Shown in pieces: positions 52,201-56,787 of a stretch of DNA of 56,787 bases. Numbering within the stretch: position 1 is the stretch's first letter; each line of letters begins with the position of its first letter. This stretch comes from an uncultured Clostridia bacterium. GTDB taxonomy: Bacteria; Bacillota; Clostridia; Oscillospirales; Ruminococcaceae. The DNA lies in assembly GCA_947631265.1 (NCBI GenBank), contig CANRKQ010000002.1:1-56787 (forward strand). Reading direction: 5' to 3'. The notes beneath the pieces were generated by a model. The model saw only the letters and a list, made by a program, of their open reading frames with translations, was not told the origin of the DNA and did no database searches. A program made the position numbers and the translations under genes.

Positions 52201-54239
52201 AGAACACTTCTAATACTAATACTGACGAAAGAGTAACAAGCATAACACTTGTAAGCGTTACATCACCATCAGTGACTGAGACTATATATCTCAACGAGGC
52301 AAATGAGGAAGATATAGTTATTCCAATAACACCACACAAAGCAATTGAAAAGGTTGAAGCTGTAGATGCAACTTGTATCACAACAGGTATCAAAGAACAC
52401 TATAAGTGCATGGATTGTGAAAAGTTGTTCTTAGAAGCAGATGAGAAGAACTATGATTTGCATTATGAGAATGTTCCTACGAATATTACTCCTGATAAGA
52501 CAACTTGGAAAGTAACTTCAGTAACAAATAAAGCTAAGATTGAATTCATTACATCACCTACGGACATATCAGGTATTATGGATAAAACACCTATTTACTT
52601 TACATTTACTGTTACAGGTGTTCCTGCTGGTGGTGCATTAGCTAATTTCTATTATAATACATCTGGTAATGGCTCTAGTTGGAGTGCTGATCCAGCTAAG
52701 AATCCATCAATAACTATTCCTGGAGACGGAACTTATACAGTATGCTATACAGGACCAGCATTTACAGGAACAGCTAAATTCAGTTATATGGGAATTAACA
52801 TTAAGCAGAAAAATAGTCCTGCAACTGATCAGTCAGTAAGCAGTATTGAACTTGTTAGCGTTACAACTTCATTACCTTTGGAGGCATATCTCAAAGAGGC
52901 AAATGATGCAGATTTAGTTATTCCATTAGCAAGCCACTTAGATGAGGCATACAATACAAAGGTTGCAGTAGCATATGATGATGTTGCAGCAACATGTACA
53001 ACACCTGGCTGGACTGGCGGTAAGTACTGCTCAGTATGCGGAAAGGTTCTTGAGGCAAGGACATATGTTAAGGCAAAAGGACACAACTACGATCAAGGAG
53101 TTGTAACTAAGGATCCGACTTGCACATCAGACGGTATTAAGACATTCACTTGCCAGAATGATAATTGCGGCAGCACATACACAGAGGTAGTTCCTGCAAC
53201 CGGACATAAGTATGGTGAAGAGGGAACAGTAACTAAGGCAGCAACCTGTACAGCAGACGGTATTAAGACATTTACTTGTGAAACTTGTGAAAAGACATAT
53301 ACTGAGGTAATTCCTGCAACAGGACACACAGAAGAGACTATTACTGGTAAGGCAGCAACTTGCTCAGAGTTTGGACTTACAGATGGAACAAAATGTTCTG
53401 TATGTAATGCAATACTTGTACCTCAGACTATACTTCCTAAGACTGCACATACGGTTGTAACTGATGCAGCAGTAGAGGCTACCTGCACAAAGACAGGTTT
53501 GACAGAGGGTACACACTGCTCAGTATGTAACGCAGTAATTACAGCACAGCAGGTTGTTCCTAAGAAGCCACACACACCTGTAGTTGACGAAGCAGTAGAG
53601 GCTACTTGCACGCAGTCAGGTAAGACAGCAGGTTCACATTGTGAAGTTTGCGGCGGTATCATTGAGGAACAGACTGTAATTCCACCAAAGGCACACAAAC
53701 CTGTAGTTGATGAGGCAGTAGAGGCTACTTGCACTAAGTCAGGAAAGACAGAAGGTTCACATTGTGAAGTTTGCGGTGGTATTATCGTAGAACAGGTAGT
53801 AATCCCGGCATTAGGTCACAATTATGTAAACGGTGTTTGCACAAGAGACGGTGCAAAACAACCTAACTATGAGCCACCTACAACATCTAAGAAACCTCAG
53901 GTAACAACTAAGGTAATTAAGATTACACAGGCTAAAGTTACAAAGCTCAAGGTTAAGAGCAAGGCTAAAAAGAAGATTAGTGCTAACTGGAAGAAGGTTA
54001 AGGGCGCTAAGGGTTATGAGATTGAAGTTTCAAAGAGCAGTAGCTTTAAGGTAAAGGCAAAGGTACTTACCAAGACTACTAAGAAGTTGAAATTAACGAT
54101 CAAGAATAAGAAACTCAAGAGCGGAAAGACCTACTATGTACGTGTTAGAGCGTATACAACATACAAAGATTCCAATAATGTTACTAAGACAGCATATAGT
54201 AACTGGAACTATGTATTGAGAAAAGTTAAGGTTAAGTAA
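49212..54239 (+). CDS. Very large secreted modular protein with CxxC ribbon repeats and C-terminal Fn3-like domain
   Basis: 1675 residues, starting at TTG after AAGAGGT. Parts in order: a signal peptide (1-31); a glycine-rich beta-helix-like region (about 100-320; repeats such as VNIEGGSVAQDVYGGGEG); nine ribbon modules (about 346-885) with the pattern A-T-C-T-x2-G-x4-8-C-x2-C; and a beta-rich module (about 889-1035). One more ribbon is followed by a second copy of that module (about 1090-1235), then seven tandem ribbons (about 1255-1545) and a lysine-rich fibronectin-III-like end. There is no LPXTG, SLH or dockerin. It is likely cell-surface or secreted and adhesive, or binds a ligand. Each ribbon could bind a metal or form a disulfide. 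Function unknown. Confidence 0.85.
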   Translation: MKIKRKALSLLSCLALLVSSIPSTAVFVSAQGDTLTSPGDPKLVTINGTPNNVTAVFANGTDIEVTYDDASGFNIVSWTDAEGARKTLPSVPTTADVFAGCHGSSTPVGTDDDPVEIVINGAKLNTVYGGGLHESTVKNVKITVKGDSTLKWVCGGGANCLVHCQEDACNDKGWKNDAANSKTLVEKAEVNIEGGSVAQDVYGGGEGYSKTVNTTVNIKGGTINSVCAGGSNGATTNSEVNIENGTITYLYSVNRGTMESSAVTVKGGEIANLYVGSAGSDYSNITGTVSKASVNVTGGKVTSLKPGASGDQRNQIDVSDSGNFSLELSSKAEVGLDSTLQESKILTCEHNLVLVKGTPAKCEQTGTKDSWQCKNCKKLFSDDEAQNPIEQAETIAALGHEYSDPIKVFGCDDKDNAKLTYAICVRCLKYFDASSGDEGQYTELTEAQDQTSDQKFDQHDIAKYGDHPDASIKELKGTEATCTTEGKSTGYSCEVCGDIIVPQVNTLIDVDNHKDANGGDAWGDWKSIDQDSDKYGEYEPPTCTEAGWEYRECKQCGAEEYREAKAKGHSFDFKPENGKDNLDYKEATCTEGGTYRVTCSVCGVLSEIQNVDPLGHQPTKKAAKAPTCTEAGNIYHYHCDRCGLNFKDQACETPVEGDVTIGATNHKNRESYDAIAPTCRESGRKAYVLCKDCNCVISIDGKDLTTPDTFEKVKDQIFVSSDPNAHVYTKLLGEAQAATCTEDGKYAYFKCDVCGNYYKVIDEETKTYEKIEVLEGAEPTEEDLKIKAGHKLGDLIPQQDATCTEPGLKAHYRCSVCEKYFDATDEHEVEYQTLVIPATGHKHFEFVEGKEATCYSTGIKDHYKCSDCGQLFLETEDSENCDITYAMPVNIVPDKGSYSSTSVKSSAKLEFVPYGTTVISKLAGATEIDVTFTVTGVPAGGAKAYLPTVIIGGSQNWNPTNACPLIDVPTDGTYTVSYKGPAIPDDAKIQYMCVNIKNTSNTNTDERVTSITLVSVTSPSVTETIYLNEANEEDIVIPITPHKAIEKVEAVDATCITTGIKEHYKCMDCEKLFLEADEKNYDLHYENVPTNITPDKTTWKVTSVTNKAKIEFITSPTDISGIMDKTPIYFTFTVTGVPAGGALANFYYNTSGNGSSWSADPAKNPSITIPGDGTYTVCYTGPAFTGTAKFSYMGINIKQKNSPATDQSVSSIELVSVTTSLPLEAYLKEANDADLVIPLASHLDEAYNTKVAVAYDDVAATCTTPGWTGGKYCSVCGKVLEARTYVKAKGHNYDQGVVTKDPTCTSDGIKTFTCQNDNCGSTYTEVVPATGHKYGEEGTVTKAATCTADGIKTFTCETCEKTYTEVIPATGHTEETITGKAATCSEFGLTDGTKCSVCNAILVPQTILPKTAHTVVTDAAVEATCTKTGLTEGTHCSVCNAVITAQQVVPKKPHTPVVDEAVEATCTQSGKTAGSHCEVCGGIIEEQTVIPPKAHKPVVDEAVEATCTKSGKTEGSHCEVCGGIIVEQVVIPALGHNYVNGVCTRDGAKQPNYEPPTTSKKPQVTTKVIKITQAKVTKLKVKSKAKKKISANWKKVKGAKGYEIEVSKSSSFKVKAKVLTKTTKKLKLTIKNKKLKSGKTYYVRVRAYTTYKDSNNVTKTAYSNWNYVLRKVKVK

Positions 54240-54290
54240 TTTTCTTACTTGATTTAAAGTATTCAGATTTTCAATAGATTTGTTTACTTC

Positions 54291-54333
54291 AAAAGGGGAC
54301 TAAACCTAATCGGTTTAGTCCCCTTTAAATTTG
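54291..54333 (+). terminator. Intrinsic terminator after the large secreted-protein gene
   Basis: AAAGGGGACTAAACC pairs with GGTTTAGTCCCCTTT over a 5-nt loop, followed by AAATTTG. The stem is very strong, while the T-run is short. Confidence 0.85.
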
Positions 54334-54489
54334 CAAGAAAATAATATTTGAATGACAATACGTATCATTTAAGCATAAGTAACATTTCAATTTGTATAGA
54401 CCATTAACACCATATGCTAGTATTTAATTACCTATATAAAATTGCATTCTGTGAATAATGTAACTGCATAATTAAATAATTATATAATA

Positions 54490-54522
54490 AAATGGCACCC
54501 ACCACGATAGGTGAGTGCCATT
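54490..54522 (-). terminator. Intrinsic terminator of rny
   Basis: On the minus strand AATGGCACTCACC pairs with GGTGGGTGCCATT with one mismatch, followed by TTATTATATAA. Confidence 0.8.
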
Positions 54523-54538
54523 AATATTTCAGTTATAA

Positions 54539-56104
54539 TTATTTTGCGTATTCTACCGCTCTGCTTTCGCGAATCAAGTGTACTTTTATCTGTCCCGGAT
54601 AATCCATTTCCTCTTCTATCTTATTTGCAATATCACGAGCTATAATAGTCATTTTTTCATCGTTAACCTTTTCCGGCTGAATCATAATTCTGACCTCGCG
54701 ACCTGCTTGGATTGCATATGATTTTTCAACGCCTTCATATGCCGAGCATAGCTCTTCAAGCTTTTGTAAACGCTTGATGTAGTTCTCGTAATTTTCACTG
54801 CGTGCCGCAGGTCTTGCAGCTGAAATAGCGTCAGCAGCTTGTACAAGTGCAGCAACAACAGTTCTAGTTTCAACGTCGCCGTGATGCGCCTCAATAGCAT
54901 GAATAACATCAGGGCTTTCCTTGTATTTTTTACACACATCTACGCCTATCTGAACGTGTGAGCCTTCAATTTCATAACTCAAAGCTTTTCCTATGTCGTG
55001 CAGTAATCCTGCTCTTCTCGCAAGATTAGCGTCAACACCAAGCTCAGACGCCATCATACCCGCGAGATGCGAAACCTCAATTGAGTGGTTAAGTACATTC
55101 TGACGATAACTTGTTCTATAGTGAAGTCTTCCCAGAAGTTTAACAAGCTCGTTATTAATGCCGTGAACATTAGTCTCAAGAATTGCACGTTCACCCTCTT
55201 GTTTAATCTTATATTCAACCTCACGTCTTGCTTTATCAACAGCTTCCTCGATTCTTGTCGGATGTATTCTTCCGTCCTGAATAAGTTTTTCAAGTGAAAT
55301 TCGTGCTATTTCACGTCTTACCTGATCAAAACAGGAAAGTGTAATAGCCTCTGGAGTATCATCGATAATCAAATCAACTCCCGTCAAAGTTTCAATGGTT
55401 CTAATATTTCGTCCCTCACGACCGATGATTCTGCCTTTCATCTCGTCACTCGGAAGAGGAACGACTGAAACAGCTGTTTCAGAAACCTGATCGGCAGAGC
55501 ATCTTGCAATCGCAAGAGAAATGTATTGTCTTGCCTTGTCCTCACATTCTTCCTTGATTTTTGCCTCATATGCTTGAATTTTTACAGCCTTTTCGTGAAT
55601 AAGTTCATCTTCAAGGCTAGACAAAAGATGTTCTTTTGCCTGTTCTTTGGTGAATTCTGAAATCTTCTCAAGCATATCAAGTTGGCTTTTCTTAATTCTG
55701 TCTGATTCAGCAAGGGTTTCATCAGCTTTTTTAAGCTTTGATTGTAAAGTTTCTTCTTTCTTTTCAATGTTATCCAGCTTTTTGTCTAAGGTTTCCTCTT
55801 TTTGCTGGATACGTCGCTCATGTCTGGATACTTCATTGCGGCGGTCTTTTATTTCCCTTTCAGCCTCGGAGCGATGTTTATGTATCTCTTCCTTAGCCTC
55901 GATCAAGGTTTCTTTTTTAATATTTTCAGCGTTCTTTTTAGCCTCATTTATAATACGCTCAGCCTCTTTTTCAGCAGAGCCTATTTCAGCTTCGGCAGTA
56001 CGGATTCTTGACTTTATACCTTGCTTAAATGCAATAAAACTAAATAAAAGAGCACCAATTAAAAAAGCACCGCAACACAATAGAATAATCAACCATGTGT
56101 TCAT
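54539..56104 (-). CDS. rny: Ribonuclease Y
   Basis: A 521-residue membrane-anchored endoribonuclease that starts mRNA decay. An N-terminal TM helix (about 3-26) is followed by a long coiled coil (about 28-190), a KH domain ([21 protein letters not shown] near 225) and the HD domain ([14 protein letters not shown], then [10 protein letters not shown] with the catalytic His-Asp pair). The C-terminus ends with [19 protein letters not shown]. It is of normal family length. On the minus strand GAAGGAGGAAG precedes the ATG. It has its own promoter, with a long leader of about 208 nt. It is monocistronic and convergent with the large secreted-protein gene. Confidence 0.96.
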   Translation of the reverse strand: MNTWLIILLCCGAFLIGALLFSFIAFKQGIKSRIRTAEAEIGSAEKEAERIINEAKKNAENIKKETLIEAKEEIHKHRSEAEREIKDRRNEVSRHERRIQQKEETLDKKLDNIEKKEETLQSKLKKADETLAESDRIKKSQLDMLEKISEFTKEQAKEHLLSSLEDELIHEKAVKIQAYEAKIKEECEDKARQYISLAIARCSADQVSETAVSVVPLPSDEMKGRIIGREGRNIRTIETLTGVDLIIDDTPEAITLSCFDQVRREIARISLEKLIQDGRIHPTRIEEAVDKARREVEYKIKQEGERAILETNVHGINNELVKLLGRLHYRTSYRQNVLNHSIEVSHLAGMMASELGVDANLARRAGLLHDIGKALSYEIEGSHVQIGVDVCKKYKESPDVIHAIEAHHGDVETRTVVAALVQAADAISAARPAARSENYENYIKRLQKLEELCSAYEGVEKSYAIQAGREVRIMIQPEKVNDEKMTIIARDIANKIEEEMDYPGQIKVHLIRESRAVEYAK

Positions 56105-56318
56105 TAAAATAGCTTCCTCCTTCTATAAGTAATATTACTTAGGAAGGTATGCCCTATTTGCTTATTAAATTTTCAATATTATTAAATTTTCAATAACTGT
56201 ATAGTAACATTTACCTTCAAAAGTAAAGTGTAATAAAGTAATAATATCTATACGTCAATAAGGATATTATAATAAGAAAAACAGTCCTTGTTGTATAAAT
56301 ACAATAATATACAACGTT

Positions 56319-56347
56319 ATTATACTATATTTTGTGCAATAAGTCAA
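56319..56347 (-). promoter_or_regulatory. Promoter of rny
   Basis: On the minus strand, TTGACT (56347-56342), a 17-base spacer and a perfect TATAAT (56324-56319). The leader of about 208 nt is A+T-rich and has no obvious stem. Confidence 0.75.
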
Positions 56348-56426
56348 GCAGTAAAAAAATAATTTGATTGCTTGAATAAAAAATCTTAAAAAACTCACTT
56401 AAATTTTCAATAGCTGAAAAAATATG

Positions 56427-56455
56427 TTGACTTTTTCTGTTTTTAGTGATAAACT
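56427..56455 (+). promoter_or_regulatory. Promoter of the T-box-controlled transcript
   Basis: TTGACT (56427-56432), a 17-base spacer and TAAACT (56450-56455), about 25 bases before stem I of the T-box. Confidence 0.65.
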
Positions 56456-56480
56456 ATATAAGAAATATTAATAGTAAATG

Positions 56481-56702
56481 CGATGATAAGGAAACTGAAT
56501 TCCAGAACATATTCAAAAGAGAGTTTCGCCCGGGCTGAAAGCGAAATGAATAAGTGGTCTTCAGATACCGCCTTTGAGCATCGTCTAATAAACGACGTAA
56601 ACCTGCGTTAAAGGTGTTAATGAGTTGTAGCTATGGCTACGAGAAGTTGGGTGGAACCACGATTTATCGTCCCAAGGGTATTTATTATCCTTGGGTTTTT
56701 TA
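56481..56702 (+). ncRNA. T-box leader, probably threonine-responsive
   Basis: Stem I begins CGATGATAAGG and closes at CCTTTGAGCATCG (K-turn-like UGAU/UGAG). CTGAA/TTCAG brackets the specifier loop, whose 3' side reads ATACCG. The conserved T-box GGGTGGAACCACG lies at 56649-56661, and the competing terminator CCCAAGG/CCTTGGG with TTTTTT at 56671-56702. The specifier is best read as ACC (Thr, 56567-56569) followed by a purine. The base N in UGGN is A, which fits a U discriminator as expected for Gram-positive tRNA-Thr, whereas a Tyr reading (TAC) would need U there. The regulated gene lies beyond the window. GGAGGTG follows at 56711 and a TTG at 56762 could open a frame, but I do not call it. 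Confidence 0.88.
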
Positions 56703-56787
56703 ATTTTTCAGGAGGTGACTAACTATTAAAAGTCAAGTACTTTTAAAAATTTTTTAAGAAATTGAAAACAGACGCACTAAAACAAGC

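Noticed and set aside
53089..53815. CRISPR-like regular repeats
   Set aside because: The 120-bp periodicity is in frame with protein-coding ribbon modules of the secreted protein, with no short palindromic repeat and no unique spacers.
56762..56787. Start of a gene at TTG 56762
   Set aside because: Only nine codons are visible and no good ribosome binding site stands directly upstream; not enough to call.

Overview
The window looks like a chromosomal segment of a low-G+C, obligately anaerobic Gram-positive bacterium of the Clostridia, most likely a Ruminococcus-like member of the Oscillospiraceae. This rests on the rimP-nusA-ylxR-L7Ae-infB-rbfA-nrnA-truB-ribF order, RNase Y, a T-box leader, AAGGAGG-type ribosome binding sites, TTGACA/TATAAT promoters, a trimeric [FeFe] hydrogenase with a divergent HydS-like sensor locus, and cellobiose phosphorylase. 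The species is inferred only from gene content. There are no phages, insertion sequences or CRISPR arrays.

Layout. 1-10959 (+): the 3' part of an amidohydrolase, then a long translation/RNA operon (rimP to gltX) behind a clear promoter and leader hairpin. 11108-16111 (+): a Gld-type ABC-2 exporter cassette (ATPase, permease, GldG-like protein, DUF4340 protein). 16204-19856 (+): a small unknown protein, a degenerate MBOAT protein with a truncated DHHW-like partner, and a radical SAM protein. 19888-26195 (+): rimM-trmD, HPr, a PucR/CdaR-type regulator, ftsE-ftsX and a secreted coiled-coil M23 peptidase that fits as the FtsEX-controlled hydrolase. 26338-29382: cupin, a CmpB-like membrane protein, a metallophosphoesterase, two copies of a 75-bp G+C-rich repeat, and tRNA-Arg(CCG). 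29431-32031 (-): metG, a candidate small RNA and a DUF378 membrane protein. 32237-35848 (+): mutarotase and cellobiose phosphorylase.

35964-45342 is the hydrogen-metabolism island. A leftward operon encodes a bifurcating-type [FeFe] hydrogenase (NuoE-like, HATPase, 2Fe-2S protein, NuoF-like, HydA). A rightward operon encodes a DRTGG-like protein, an RsbW-like ATPase, a HydS-like H-cluster protein without a PAS domain, a second DRTGG-like protein and a PHP phosphoesterase, followed by an iron-type DtxR regulator. The 487-bp divergent region has promoters for both sides, a TTTGTCA-N4-TGACAAA palindrome and several hairpins. The simplest model is a catalytic hydrogenase facing its own hydrogen or redox sensing locus.

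45343-56787: a structured element with a terminator, a 7x7-bp tandem repeat, a DUF4830 protein, an RsuA-type pseudouridine synthase, an orphan MsmK/UgpC-type sugar-ABC ATPase, and a 1675-residue secreted protein with 17 CxxC ribbon modules and a duplicated beta-rich module. RNase Y (-) follows, then a T-box leader whose specifier reads best as ACC (Thr), controlling a gene beyond the edge.

The most promising leads are the divergent hydrogenase/sensor locus, the degenerate MBOAT/DHHW pair, the anti-Shine-Dalgarno-containing small RNA upstream of metG, and the modular surface protein with its tandem-repeat leader.
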